Source: Cytophagales bacterium UBA2561 (GTDB lineage: Bacteria; Bacteroidota; Bacteroidia; Cytophagales; Thermoflexibacteraceae). Taken from it: a DNA stretch of 64,000 bases. This document shows positions 42,804 to 53,013 of this stretch, piece by piece; the stretch's first letter is position 1, and each line of letters starts with the position of its first letter. The stretch lies in NCBI GenBank assembly GCA_002340355.1, contig DDLX01000033.1:1-64000 (forward strand), written 5' to 3'. The notes beneath the pieces are model-generated. The model made no database searches. It was not told where the DNA came from and worked only from the letters and a program-made list of their open reading frames with translations. The position numbers and the translations under genes were made by a program.

Positions 42804-44039
42804 ATGAGTACAAAAACAAATGGTAAAGTTATTAATGACCCAATTTATGGTTTAGTAAATATTCATCAGCCTTTAATTTTGCAACTCATTGATCATCCCT
42901 TTTTTCAACGCCTACGCCGAATCAAACAATTAAGTTTAAATGAGTTAGTTTATCCAGGGGCAACTCATACCCGTTTTCATCATGCTATTGGAGCGATGCA
43001 CCTCATGCAACAAGCTCTTACTACACTCCGCCAAAAAGGACATTCCATTTCAGAAACGGAATACGAAGCCGCTCTTATTGCCATCTTATTACATGATATT
43101 GGGCATGCTCCTTTCTCTCACTCCTTAGAATATACCTTATTAAGTAATTCACATGAAGCTATTTCACTTTGTATGATGAAATATTTAAACCAAGAAATGA
43201 ATGGAAAATTAACACTTGCAGTCAAAATATTTGAAAACTCATACGAACGGAAGTTCTTTCATCAACTTGTTTCAGGACAATTGGACACAGATAGGCTCGA
43301 CTATTTGCAGCGAGATAGTTTTTTTACGGGAGTAATTGAAGGACGAGTCGGAGCTGATAGAATCCTGAAATTATTAGACATTCACCAAGACCAGTTGGTC
43401 GTTGAGCAAAAAGGAATTTATGGTATCGAACATTTTCTGACTGCTCGGCGAATTATGTATTGGCAAGTTTATTTACACAAAACAACTCTCGGAGCCGAAC
43501 AGTTATTGATTCAAGTATTAGAGCGAGCCAAGTTGCTAGTCTCCAAAAATCAACTTTTGTTTGCCACTCCTGCCCTTGATTTTTTCCTAAAAAACCAGAT
43601 TTCTGAAACTCAATTTCTAGAAAACCCGAAATATTTAGAAATTTTTGCTCAACTAGATGATTATGATATTTGGGCTAGTTTGAAAAGTTGGACAACGCAT
43701 TCAGATTGGATTTTATCTCAATTATGTCAAAGCTTACTGAGTCGGCGTTTATTTCGAGTAGAGTTATCTCATAAAAAAATTGATGAACGTATTTTTCAAA
43801 TACTCCAAAATAAAATTCGGAAACAATATAAATTATCCAAAGAAGAGGTTTCTTATTTCTTGATAAAAGGAATTATTTCAAACTCAGCCTATTTATCTGA
43901 TAGTCAAAAAATTGGCATTCTACAAAAAAACGGTAACGTTTCAGATGTTGCTCAAATCTCTGACCTCCAAAATATTCAAACTTTGACCAAGAAAGTCAAA
44001 AAATATTATCTCTGTTATCCAAAAGAAATCCAATATTAA
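42804..44039 (+). CDS. HD-domain phosphohydrolase (SAMHD1/dGTPase-like)
   Basis: About 411 aa from the ATG at 42804 (MSTKTNGKVINDPIYGLVNI); an earlier ATG in the same frame at 42732 would add 24 residues not typical of the family. HD motifs are RFHHAIGAMHLM (first His), LLHDIGHAPFSHSLE (HD and supporting His), and LVSGQLDTDRLDYLQRDSFFTGV (final Asp, D-x-x-R-L-D-Y-L-x-R-D). These are the features of dNTP triphosphohydrolase-like HD proteins. The actual substrate is unknown. Confidence 0.87.
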   Translation: MSTKTNGKVINDPIYGLVNIHQPLILQLIDHPFFQRLRRIKQLSLNELVYPGATHTRFHHAIGAMHLMQQALTTLRQKGHSISETEYEAALIAILLHDIGHAPFSHSLEYTLLSNSHEAISLCMMKYLNQEMNGKLTLAVKIFENSYERKFFHQLVSGQLDTDRLDYLQRDSFFTGVIEGRVGADRILKLLDIHQDQLVVEQKGIYGIEHFLTARRIMYWQVYLHKTTLGAEQLLIQVLERAKLLVSKNQLLFATPALDFFLKNQISETQFLENPKYLEIFAQLDDYDIWASLKSWTTHSDWILSQLCQSLLSRRLFRVELSHKKIDERIFQILQNKIRKQYKLSKEEVSYFLIKGIISNSAYLSDSQKIGILQKNGNVSDVAQISDLQNIQTLTKKVKKYYLCYPKEIQY

Positions 44040-44100
44040 CTATATTTCCGATATTAATAGGATTAAACAAATCAAACAGAAAACTTTACGTTCAACTCTG

Positions 44101-44277
44101 GGAGGTTGCTTAAAATTTAAGCAAAAAAATGATTATCAAGTGTTTATATAAAATTCTATAAGGTAGGGTTTGCAAACTCTATTTTATGAAAATCGGCGAT
44201 TTTGAGCAATGAAAGCTATTTCACTAGGTGAAGTTCATTCCCTCAAGATATTTTTCAAAAATTTTTAAACAACCTCT
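44101..44277 (+). mobile_element. MITE-like element, copy B (177 bp)
   Basis: Begins GGAGGTTGCTTAA and ends TTAAACAACCTCT. It shares with copy A GATTATCAA, the TTTGCAAACTCT hairpin core (arms near 44157-44166 and 44179-44188), and a right half with TCGGCGATTTTGAGCAA, AGCTATTTCACTA and AAGATATTTTTCAAAAATTT. It occupies a third of the 504-nt gap before the PrkA gene. The rest (44278-44543) shows nothing recognisable. Confidence 0.65.
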
Positions 44278-44543
44278 GAGAGGAAGTTATAATTAGCAAT
44301 AATATTTCCATAAATTTAACTAAAGATAATAAAATTCATAACTACACACCGATTGCCCTCTCTTGAGCTTAAAATTCAAATAAAGTTTGATAAATTTTTC
44401 AAAATATGGCATATTTAATAGCTTTGATGAACCATTTTTGTAACATTTTGAAGGTATACTAAGTTCTTAAATAAGTCAATCAGCCCGTATCTTATTCTTT
44501 AAAAAGATAATAATTTTAGTTTCAAAATATTAAAGCTCTTCTT

Positions 44544-46616
44544 ATGCCTAGAAAAACGACCGCAGATACCAAGCATCTCACCCATCATATTGATCAAGTA
44601 GTGACGGGTAATCGAAAGTTTGAAAATGTATTTCAGTCTGTTTCCCGTATGATTTTGCAGGATGCTTCTCTGATTCAAAAAGCCATTGTCAATGGACGCT
44701 CAACCTTCGATTTTAAGATTTTTCGAAAAGGTAAAAAGCATCTCGTAGGGATGTTTGAGGAGCTGAATAGTTTTGTTTCTTATGTTAAAGATGCTGCTGA
44801 AGGTGGTTCATCTGCTGAAATGGCATTTGTATTAATCGGAGAACCAGGGAACGGAAAAACTTTCTTTGTTGATTTTCTTAGCAAATTATATCGTAATTTT
44901 ATTTCGATACCTGAAAATCGGCGTTATACCTTCCGATTCACCAATTTAGATAAAATCGGAGGATATGGTCGAATTAAGTTTATTGAGTCTCAGACCTTCG
45001 AAGATCCTATGGTTTTAGCCATGAATTTCTATGAGAATTCGGACGAAAATCGAAAATTACTTTCCAAACTGGGCGCAACTACTACGCAAATTGAGACATT
45101 TTGGAATAATTATCGCCCATTGGGGTCATGTTCAGAATACATCTTGGAACAAATTCGGGATTATTGTAATAATGATTTCGATAAAATGTTAGATTTTTTA
45201 GAAATTGTTCCTATTCCGATTAGTGAATCACGAGGTACTTTGACAGGGAAATATGCTGCAAAAGATAAAATTACTTCTTCTGCAGTTGATTTATTAGGCG
45301 AAGAATCTATCACACGACTCCTTCATATTATTGATACCAATAACCCGTATCGTTTTGATTTGCGAAGGGGAGCATTAGCCAGAGTAGCTGGTGGAGGAAT
45401 TCACTTTGCAGATGAAATTTTTAAGAATAAAAAAGATTTAATTCAAGTTTATCTTGGTGTTATTCAGAATCGTACTATCGAAATGGAAGGCTTTAAATGG
45501 CCTTTAGATACCTTGATTATTGCTACTAGTAATAATGCTGAGTTTGGGCGATTTCTGGAAGAAAAAGAAGAAGCACCAATTGTCGATAGATGCCGAATTA
45601 CCTACATGGCACATAACACCAATTATAAGTTACAACAAAAACTAACGAATTTCTCAATTGGTGGCGCACAAAAAACTACGTTTACGGGTGAAAAGATGCA
45701 CATTGACCCAAATCTAAATTATGCGCTTTCTGTAGCTGTCACTCTGAGTCGAATGCCAAATTCGGACAAGCTGACTCCTGTCGAAATGATGAAATTGGCA
45801 GCAGGTGAAGTAGCAGGTGAAAAAAGTCTGAAAACATTAAGCGAAGTTATTAATGATCTCAATACTGAACCTGATGTCACGAAACGATTTGGTCAGAAAG
45901 GCTTAGGACACCGTAATTTAGGAAGGGCTATTCAAATGATTTTGGAACGACCTGAAACTCAAGAAGGGAATTGTATGTATGCAGGAGATGCTTTTGCGGC
46001 TTTGCATTCTGTGGTTTTGGATTATGTTAAAGATCCTAATAGCCGTACTAAATACCTCAATGATTTGAAAATTGCTAAATCCTTGCATCGTAAAAATGTG
46101 ATGACTTCAATTTTTAATGCCTATATGGATAAACCCGATGCCATCGAAAAAGATGTACTCAATTACGTCAATATGGTAATTGGGATAGATGCCAAAAACT
46201 TAGGTTCAGATAAAATTTGGACATACAAAGACCCACAAACGGGTAAACTTGTTCCCTTAAAAATTGATGAATCTTTTGTGGACAGTGTTGAAGAGCGTAT
46301 GGGGCTAAAAAGCCGAGAGCAGAAATTAAGTTACAGAACTACTATCTCAAAAATCTATGGGCAAAAAATGCTTCAAGATCCATCTTATAACTTTATGGAC
46401 AACAATGATTTAGTAAAGGCTGTCACTGATGTTCGTTTAAAGTCAGATGTAGCAGGGGCAGGAAGTTTGGTTGGAGCATTATCTAATCGAACAAACAAAG
46501 AAAATCAAAAATTATACAATCGAATGCTCGACACGATGGAACGAGATTTAGGATATTGTCGAACATGTGCTTTAAAAACAATTGAATATTTCTGCACACA
46601 AGATGACGCAAGTTAA
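44544..46616 (+). CDS. PrkA-type AAA+ serine protein kinase
   Basis: 690 aa. The N-terminal AAA+ part has Walker A GEPGNGKTFFVDF at about residues 103-110 and, further on, GGGIHFADEIFKNKKDLIQVYLGVIQNRTIEMEGF and IIATSNNAEF (Walker B and sensor-like blocks typical of PrkA). The C-terminal half carries the PrkA-specific region (KLAAGEVAGEKSLKTLSEVI, GLGHRNLGRAIQMI). PrkA (YeaG in E. coli) normally sits with YhbH/YeaH (DUF444) and SpoVR in stress operons. Neither partner is here; upp follows on the opposite strand after a terminator. Confidence 0.85.
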   Translation: MPRKTTADTKHLTHHIDQVVTGNRKFENVFQSVSRMILQDASLIQKAIVNGRSTFDFKIFRKGKKHLVGMFEELNSFVSYVKDAAEGGSSAEMAFVLIGEPGNGKTFFVDFLSKLYRNFISIPENRRYTFRFTNLDKIGGYGRIKFIESQTFEDPMVLAMNFYENSDENRKLLSKLGATTTQIETFWNNYRPLGSCSEYILEQIRDYCNNDFDKMLDFLEIVPIPISESRGTLTGKYAAKDKITSSAVDLLGEESITRLLHIIDTNNPYRFDLRRGALARVAGGGIHFADEIFKNKKDLIQVYLGVIQNRTIEMEGFKWPLDTLIIATSNNAEFGRFLEEKEEAPIVDRCRITYMAHNTNYKLQQKLTNFSIGGAQKTTFTGEKMHIDPNLNYALSVAVTLSRMPNSDKLTPVEMMKLAAGEVAGEKSLKTLSEVINDLNTEPDVTKRFGQKGLGHRNLGRAIQMILERPETQEGNCMYAGDAFAALHSVVLDYVKDPNSRTKYLNDLKIAKSLHRKNVMTSIFNAYMDKPDAIEKDVLNYVNMVIGIDAKNLGSDKIWTYKDPQTGKLVPLKIDESFVDSVEERMGLKSREQKLSYRTTISKIYGQKMLQDPSYNFMDNNDLVKAVTDVRLKSDVAGAGSLVGALSNRTNKENQKLYNRMLDTMERDLGYCRTCALKTIEYFCTQDDAS

Positions 46617-46637
46617 TTCATTTTCAATATTAGCTAC

Positions 46638-46671
46638 ACAAAAGCACAACTTTTAAAGGCTGTGCTTTTGT
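46638..46671. terminator. Bidirectional terminator
   Basis: ACAAAAGCACA and TGTGCTTTTGT form a perfect 11-bp stem around a 12-nt loop, between the convergent PrkA gene and upp. Confidence 0.8.
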
Positions 46672-46684
46672 ATTTTATCTTCAT

Positions 46685-47332
46685 TTACATTTTTTGACCA
46701 AATGCCAAATCACCTGCATCACCTAAACCAGGGATAATATAAGATTGAGTATTCAACTGAGCATCCACATCACCTACCCAAACTGAAGCCTCTGGAATAT
46801 TTTTTTGAACCCAGTCTAAGCCTTCTTGTGCCATAATCACACCAGCAATATGACATTTTTTAGGCTGACCAAACTCAAGTAAAGTTTGATATGCTTTGAC
46901 CATAGATTTTCCTGTAGCAATCATGGGGTCAATTAAAATAATCGTTTTATCCGTCAAGTCAGGTGAAGTAATATAACCCATTTCAATTTTAAAATCATGA
47001 TTTTCAGTATGTTTACCTCTAAAAGCTCCAATAAACGCACTTGGTGAACGATCGAAAACATCTAAAAAACCATCAAAAAAAGGCAAGCCAGCACGTAAAA
47101 CAGTAATCAAGATAGGTAAATCAGGACTTTGGATAGTAGGACATATGCCAAGTGGCGTTTTGATTCTGATTTCTTGATATTCCAGTGTTTTAGAAATCTC
47201 ATATGCTAATATTTGTCCAATTCGGCGCAAATTTTGACGAAAACGCATTGAATCACTTTGAATTTTTTGGTGCCGTAATTCAGCCAAAAAGTGATGGGCA
47301 ATAGACGGCTTCTTAGTTAATCGAAATATCAT
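46685..47332 (-). CDS. upp: Uracil phosphoribosyltransferase
   Basis: 215 aa. Type I PRTase with the PRPP loop IILIDPMIATGKSMVKAYQTL at about residues 130-150 and the uracil-binding C-terminus IIPGLGDAGDLAFGQK. ILITVLRAGLPFFDGFLDVF is the R-A-G-L motif. It salvages uracil to UMP in the cytoplasm. Length is normal. It is transcribed convergently with the PrkA gene and divergently from a histidine kinase 90 nt away. CAAAAGTA at 47373-47380 would be a TAnnTTTG-type -7 box on the minus strand, 41 nt before the start. Confidence 0.95.
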   Translation of the reverse strand: MIFRLTKKPSIAHHFLAELRHQKIQSDSMRFRQNLRRIGQILAYEISKTLEYQEIRIKTPLGICPTIQSPDLPILITVLRAGLPFFDGFLDVFDRSPSAFIGAFRGKHTENHDFKIEMGYITSPDLTDKTIILIDPMIATGKSMVKAYQTLLEFGQPKKCHIAGVIMAQEGLDWVQKNIPEASVWVGDVDAQLNTQSYIIPGLGDAGDLAFGQKM

Positions 47333-47421
47333 GACCTATTTTTTTGGTATAATACAAGAAATATTCTAACTTCAAAAGTAGTAGGTATTGCCTACATGAA
47401 CTCTACGTAATTTTACAAACT

Positions 47422-50400
47422 ATGATTCCTGTTTGGATACTCATTTTGTGTTTATTATTGGTTAGTCTAGCAGTAGCCTTGATGTGGCGTACCCAACAGC
47501 GTTTACGTCGACAAATAGCCAAGGATAGTGAAGCTATCAATCAGTTAACTTCAAAATTACAACATACTGAACAACAAACCAGTCTCTGGCGAGAGACATT
47601 TGATGGAATGCAAGATGCTGTTATTTGGATCACAAAAAACAATAAAATTAAGCATATAAATCAAACAGCTTGTTCATTATATGGCTATTCTTATGAAGAA
47701 TTTTTTGATATACAACTTACTGATTTAGAACCAGATTCAGCAGATTATCCTGCTATTTTCCGAAATAATTTATGGGAAGAATGCCAAAACCACGAAAACT
47801 GGGTAGTTGAGACGGTTCATCGCCGAAAAAATGGAAAAAGTTTTTGGGCAGAAGTTTCAATTATTAAATTTCCTAATCAGACAAATCTCTGTGCTATCAT
47901 TCGAAATATTTCCAGACGTAAACGCCGTCAGTTTTCAGAAATTGGCGTTTTAGAACGGCTTAACACAATCGAAAGACGGCGTAAGCAAAACGAACAAAAT
48001 TTGCGAGCTATCATTGAAAGTACCAAGCATGAAATTTTTACGATGGATAACCAACAACGTTTAATTATTGCAAACACTTCTTTCCTAAATCGTATTAAAT
48101 CTCGAAGCGGCATTTCACTCCAAACAGGAGATTCTATTCTAAAATTTTTGCCTGAAAATATTAAAAACCAACTCCGATCTTCTGACACAATTACCTCAGG
48201 CATTCAAGAGGAGATTATTCATACTGAAGCCGACCAAAAAATTTATCGAGAGATCACGATAAATTCAATTACCGACTCAGATGGTTATGTTTCAGGAACT
48301 GCTTTTTTTATCCGAGATATTACTTCCCGTAAACAAGCCAACGAAGAATTACAAAACCGTAAAAATCAGCTTCAAAACCTAATGAAAAACCTCTCAGGAA
48401 TGGTTTATCGGTTTGCAAACGACGAAAACCATACGGCTCTTTTTATAAGTGGTGGTAGTCAAGCACTTATGGGAATAACCCCTGATGAATTTATAGATCG
48501 ACAAACTTCATTAGATTGTTTTATTATTGCTGAATATCGGGATAAAATACGGAAACGACTTAGGCGAGCCTTCAAACGAGAAAAACCATTTGAAACTGAA
48601 TATGCTATCTTAATTAATGGTGAAAAACGCTGGTTTCTTGAGAAAGCCCGCCCTATTCAGCAAGCTAATGGAAATCTCGTTCTAGAGGGTTTGATAATGG
48701 ATATTACCCAACGAGTCGAAGCAGAAGAAAAATTACGAGAAAATGAACAATTTTTACGAAACTATATGCTTTATACGCCTGCCACCATGTTTATTAAAGA
48801 TTTGGTTGGTGAATATTTACAAGTAAACCCTGAGTTTTGTAAAATGTTGAATTTGACCGAAGTAGAAGTATTAGAAAGTACTGATTATGACCTTTATGAT
48901 ACTTCAATCGCTGATCTTATCACTACTAATGACATCGCCGTTTTAACTTCTGAGACAGCTCAAATTTTTGAAGAAACGATTCAATTAGAAGACCAATCAG
49001 AACGTATTCTATGGACAGCCAAATTTCCACTCAAAGATGCTAATCAACAAATTTATGCTTTAGGTGGAGTTGGATTTGATATTACCGAACGTAAAGAAGC
49101 TGAAAAAGAACTACTACAACTCAAGCAAAACTTGGAAGAAGCAGTTATCCAAAAAACACAAGAGTTACAAAAATCAAATGATAAATTAAAGATACTACTC
49201 ATTGATTATCAGAAGAAAACAGAAGAATTACGCACACAAGAAGAAGAACTTCTTCAAAATATGGAACAGCTTAATCGTTCCAACTTAGCACTTGCTGAAA
49301 AACAAGAAGAAATTAAGATAGCAAATGAGCGGTTTCAGATTTTACACTCAGGAGCTAATGAAGGACTTTGGGATTGGTACATTCCTGATGATAAACAACT
49401 TAAAGATGGTAGTCTCATTTGGGTTTCGGAGCAATATCGAAAATTATTACTAGGAAAAAAATACAGTCAAAATACTAATTATCAAGAATATAATGCTATA
49501 ACTTGGGAACAGAACATTCATCCTGATGATCGTGAATTAATGAGAAATGCACTCCATCAGCACTTAGAAGATACTTCTGGCAAAACACCTTATCAAGTAG
49601 AGTTTCGTGTAAAAGTAGATGATGAATATCATTGGTTTAGAGAAAGTTGTACGACAATTCGTAAACTGGATGGACAACCTATTCGGTCGGTAGGGTCACT
49701 TCAGGATATTACCGAAGAAAAACTATTAAAATCTGAAATTGATAATTTGTTGATGCGTTATAATTTAGCGTTCCAAAGCACTCAAGAAGGCATCTGGGAT
49801 ATTCAAATATCTAAAAATCAGGAAATTGAGCTAGAAAAAACGTGGATTTCACCCCAGCTTCGTAAGCTTTGGCAATTAAATACAGAAGAAAGTTGGATGA
49901 CAATTTGGCAAAAACAATCGAAGTCCACTTTATTCGATGATTTACTTAAATTTATTCAATTACAAAATCAATCAACGCAAGCCCTTCAAAAAGATTTCCA
50001 AAAAGACTACCAAATTACATTACCCGACCAATCCAAACGATGGTTTCGAGCAGTTGGCTCGGCTGTTTTGAGTACTTCCAACAACCAATTTTTACGAATA
50101 GCAGGAATTATTAGTGATATTACGCCACAGAAAGAATTGGAAAAATTGAAGGAAAACTTACAACGCGAAGTAGATAGACAAACGCAAGAATTACAGACAC
50201 AACAAGAAGAATTATTTAGTCAAAATGAACAACTCATGATGACTCTTGACCAACTCAAAAACGCTCAAGCTCATCTTGTAAATTCAGAAAAAATGGCTTC
50301 TTTAGGACAACTTACAGCAGGAATTGCGCATGAAATTAATAATCCTGTAAGTTATATTAGTGCCAGCATAGAGGGCTTGCAAATTTCTATGGAAGATATG

Positions 50401-51084
50401 CTTGAAATTATTCAAAACTATGAAGAAATTACACCTGAAAATGCACAACAGAAATTACTTGAAATTGAGGAATTAAAGGAAGAATTAGATTATCAAGAAG
50501 TTCTTGAAGGATTAACTGAATTAACAAAAAATATCAGTACAGGAGCTAAACGAACTGCTGAAATTGTCAAAGGACTACGGCACTTTTCACGCTTAGATGA
50601 AGGAGCTTTAAAATTAGCAGACATTCATGAAGGTATTGATTCTACATTATTATTATTAAATAATAAAATCAAAAATCGTATCCAAATTATTCGACAATAC
50701 GATAGAAATATTCAAGAAATTGAGTGTTTTCCTGGACAGCTTAACCAAGTCTTTATGAATATCTTATCTAATGCTGTACAAGCTATTGATAATAAAGGAA
50801 AAATCTATATCAATACTCGAACGGAAGGCGAGACAATTGAAATTCGAGTTCGAGATACAGGTAAAGGTATTTCTCCTAATTTGAAAGAAAAAATCTTTGA
50901 ACCCTTTTTTACGACCAAAGACGTGGGCGAAGGCACAGGTTTAGGATTATCTATTAGTTATGGCATTGTCAAGCGACACAATGGCACAATTATCGTAGAA
51001 AGTGAGCTACAAAAAGGAACGGAATTTATGATTAGTTTACCTCAAAAAAATTTAGGATTACCTAAAAAGCACCAAAATCATTAA
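47422..51084 (+). CDS. Multi-PAS sensor histidine kinase
   Basis: 1220 aa. One N-terminal membrane anchor (MIPVWILILCLLLVSLAVAL). Six PAS-like regions follow, at about 57-165, 195-300, 320-430, 445-560, 640-765 and 780-910, separated by coiled coils rich in Q and E (about 560-640 and 910-955). HisKA has the phospho-acceptor His in QLTAGIAHEINNPVSYI at about 968. The ATPase has an N box near NILSNAVQAI, DTGKGISPNLKEKIFEPFF and a G2 box GEGTGLGLSI. No output domain, so it probably signals through a separate receiver. The gene downstream encodes a receiver-kinase hybrid. Confidence 0.92.
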   Translation: MIPVWILILCLLLVSLAVALMWRTQQRLRRQIAKDSEAINQLTSKLQHTEQQTSLWRETFDGMQDAVIWITKNNKIKHINQTACSLYGYSYEEFFDIQLTDLEPDSADYPAIFRNNLWEECQNHENWVVETVHRRKNGKSFWAEVSIIKFPNQTNLCAIIRNISRRKRRQFSEIGVLERLNTIERRRKQNEQNLRAIIESTKHEIFTMDNQQRLIIANTSFLNRIKSRSGISLQTGDSILKFLPENIKNQLRSSDTITSGIQEEIIHTEADQKIYREITINSITDSDGYVSGTAFFIRDITSRKQANEELQNRKNQLQNLMKNLSGMVYRFANDENHTALFISGGSQALMGITPDEFIDRQTSLDCFIIAEYRDKIRKRLRRAFKREKPFETEYAILINGEKRWFLEKARPIQQANGNLVLEGLIMDITQRVEAEEKLRENEQFLRNYMLYTPATMFIKDLVGEYLQVNPEFCKMLNLTEVEVLESTDYDLYDTSIADLITTNDIAVLTSETAQIFEETIQLEDQSERILWTAKFPLKDANQQIYALGGVGFDITERKEAEKELLQLKQNLEEAVIQKTQELQKSNDKLKILLIDYQKKTEELRTQEEELLQNMEQLNRSNLALAEKQEEIKIANERFQILHSGANEGLWDWYIPDDKQLKDGSLIWVSEQYRKLLLGKKYSQNTNYQEYNAITWEQNIHPDDRELMRNALHQHLEDTSGKTPYQVEFRVKVDDEYHWFRESCTTIRKLDGQPIRSVGSLQDITEEKLLKSEIDNLLMRYNLAFQSTQEGIWDIQISKNQEIELEKTWISPQLRKLWQLNTEESWMTIWQKQSKSTLFDDLLKFIQLQNQSTQALQKDFQKDYQITLPDQSKRWFRAVGSAVLSTSNNQFLRIAGIISDITPQKELEKLKENLQREVDRQTQELQTQQEELFSQNEQLMMTLDQLKNAQAHLVNSEKMASLGQLTAGIAHEINNPVSYISASIEGLQISMEDMLEIIQNYEEITPENAQQKLLEIEELKEELDYQEVLEGLTELTKNISTGAKRTAEIVKGLRHFSRLDEGALKLADIHEGIDSTLLLLNNKIKNRIQIIRQYDRNIQEIECFPGQLNQVFMNILSNAVQAIDNKGKIYINTRTEGETIEIRVRDTGKGISPNLKEKIFEPFFTTKDVGEGTGLGLSISYGIVKRHNGTIIVESELQKGTEFMISLPQKNLGLPKKHQNH

Positions 51085-51128
51085 AAAATTATTTTAGTAA
51101 TGTTTACGCTCCTTTTCAGTTATTTTCA

Positions 51129-51136
51129 TATTTTTG
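51129..51136 (+). promoter_or_regulatory. Possible -7 box (TATTTTTG)
   Basis: An exact TAnnTTTG match 56 nt before the ATG at 51193. It suggests that the receiver-kinase gene can be transcribed on its own. Confidence 0.35.
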
Positions 51137-51192
51137 TATCAACTTTAAGCAGTAAAAACCCTCTATAAACTTATCAATTTCAATCCTAAATT

Positions 51193-52329
51193 ATGGCTAG
51201 AAAAGCAAAAAAATACAGCATTTTATATGTTGATGACGAACAGGAAAATCTCGTAAGTTTTAAGTTTGTCTTCCGAAAACATTACCGTATTCATCTGGCA
51301 CAATCAGCAGATGAAGGTTTGGAACTATTGGAAAAAAGTGCCATTCATCTAGTCATTACAGACCAAAGGATGCCTCGTGTGACAGGGATTGAATTCTTAG
51401 AAAAAGTGGCTAAAAAGTATCCTGATATTACACGAATTATTTTGACAGGATATTCTGATGTAGAAGCAGTAATTCAAGCAATTAATAAAGGACGAGTCTA
51501 TCGTTATATTACTAAACCTTGGGAACGTAACGAATTGAAAATTACGATTGACAATGCACTTGAAGCTTTCGAATTAAAGCGTCAAAACAAGGCACTTATT
51601 GAAAATCTACAGAGTAGTAATAAACAACTCGAAAAAACGAACACCGAATTAGATTATTTTATTTATCGTTCTTCACATGACTTGCGCCGTCCATTAACTA
51701 CCCTCATGGGCTTAAATAAAGTAGCACAAGTTTCGATCTCAGATAATATGGCATTACAACTATTTGAAAATGTGCATACTACAGCATATATAATGGATAA
51801 AATGCTTCTAAAACTACTTATGATTCGAGAAGTTAATAAGTACTCTGAAACTAACCTTGTAGAGACTAATTTTTTTACGATTTATGAGAAAGTTCAGCAA
51901 AATTTAACCGATGTACTTTCTACAACTCAAGTAAAACCTGAAATAAATATTCCTGAGCATTCTAATTTTTATACTTCTACGGTTTTACTTGAAGCCGTTA
52001 CAGAATATTTACTTGAAAATGCTATTTACTATGGAACACTTGGTGGAGAACACCCAACTCAAGTAAAGCTAAACGTAGAAATAACTGATAATCAAATCAC
52101 TATTATAGTTTGGGATAATGGAATGGGCATCGAAGAAGAAATTCATACAAAGATTTTCGAAATGTATTTTCGAGGTTCGTCAGCCTCAAAAGGAAATGGC
52201 TTAGGACTTTATGTAGGACAAAAAATTACTAAAAAATTAGGAGGCACCCTAGAACTCAAAACAGAATTAAATCAGTTTACAGAATTTAAACTACAAATTC
52301 CTATTTCACAAACTACTCAAAATGAGTAA
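51193..52329 (+). CDS. Receiver-histidine kinase hybrid
   Basis: 378 aa. The N-terminal receiver has LYVDDEQENL, the phospho-acceptor Asp in LVITDQRMPRVTG, LTGYSD and RYITKPWERNEL, the CheY-like pattern of RpfG/HnoC-type receivers. A coiled coil (LIENLQSSNKQLEKTNTELDYF) leads to a HisKA box, RSSHDLRRPLTTLMGL (His at about 160). The ATPase domain has ENAIYYG, WDNGMGIEEEIHTKIFEMYF and GNGLGLYVGQKI. With an input receiver and an output kinase it is an intermediate that could be driven by the multi-PAS kinase just upstream. Confidence 0.9.
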   Translation: MARKAKKYSILYVDDEQENLVSFKFVFRKHYRIHLAQSADEGLELLEKSAIHLVITDQRMPRVTGIEFLEKVAKKYPDITRIILTGYSDVEAVIQAINKGRVYRYITKPWERNELKITIDNALEAFELKRQNKALIENLQSSNKQLEKTNTELDYFIYRSSHDLRRPLTTLMGLNKVAQVSISDNMALQLFENVHTTAYIMDKMLLKLLMIREVNKYSETNLVETNFFTIYEKVQQNLTDVLSTTQVKPEINIPEHSNFYTSTVLLEAVTEYLLENAIYYGTLGGEHPTQVKLNVEITDNQITIIVWDNGMGIEEEIHTKIFEMYFRGSSASKGNGLGLYVGQKITKKLGGTLELKTELNQFTEFKLQIPISQTTQNE

Positions 52330-52380
52330 CTTTGACAAAACTCATACTTATAAAATTCTGCCAAAGTAAATAATATTATC

Positions 52381-52908
52381 TTAATGGCTTTTACCACCAA
52401 TAGTCAAGACACCCTCTAGTTTTTGGGAATAGCTTTCATCATACACTCGAATGATATAAAGCCCTGTTTTAGGCACTTTGACATTATACTGAGCTTGTTG
52501 TGAAAAAAACTCAAATTTATGTATCAAATTTGGCTCTTGAGGGGTATACATCTCAAAAATAACTTTGCGCCCATAGGTAGAGTGAAAGTTCAGATGAAAC
52601 TGGTAATCAATATCTTTTGATAAAATAATAGATTGATGAATTCGGGTTTTAGGATGAATTTTACTACTTGTGGAACGAAACGTCTTCAACATAACATAAC
52701 CCGATTCCAGACGGTTAATATTTTCGAGTGAAAGTTCCTCATAATCAACTGACTCAGACTGTTCTGAATACATACAACTTGACTGACAAGCTGAAAAAAC
52801 ATGGTGCCAAAGCAAATGACTAGTTGGAACAACAAGAGTACATATCGCTAGCAATAAAATACTACCACCAATCAAAGTGGATTTATTCGATAAAATTGTT
52901 TTCATCAT
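52381..52908 (-). CDS. Hypothetical membrane-anchored or exported protein
   Basis: 175 aa. One hydrophobic N-terminal segment (LIGGSILLLAICTLVVPTSHLLW) that may be an anchor or signal. A short Ser/Cys-rich stretch (SACQSSCMYSEQSESVDYEE) follows, then a beta-rich domain (SIILSKDIDYQFHLNFHSTYGRKVIFEMY, TGLYIIRVYDESYSQKLEG) that looks like a small carbohydrate-binding or lipocalin-like sandwich. I do not recognise a family. It is convergent with the receiver-kinase gene and divergent from the glycosyltransferase gene. Confidence 0.6.
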   Translation of the reverse strand: MMKTILSNKSTLIGGSILLLAICTLVVPTSHLLWHHVFSACQSSCMYSEQSESVDYEELSLENINRLESGYVMLKTFRSTSSKIHPKTRIHQSIILSKDIDYQFHLNFHSTYGRKVIFEMYTPQEPNLIHKFEFFSQQAQYNVKVPKTGLYIIRVYDESYSQKLEGVLTIGGKSH

Positions 52909-53013
52909 GGTTATCGTTTGTTTTCAAATTAGAATTACATTAGAACAACGGATATGAATTAAGAATCATTCTTTGTTTGACAAAAATTTATTGATAATAG
53001 GCTTAATAATATA

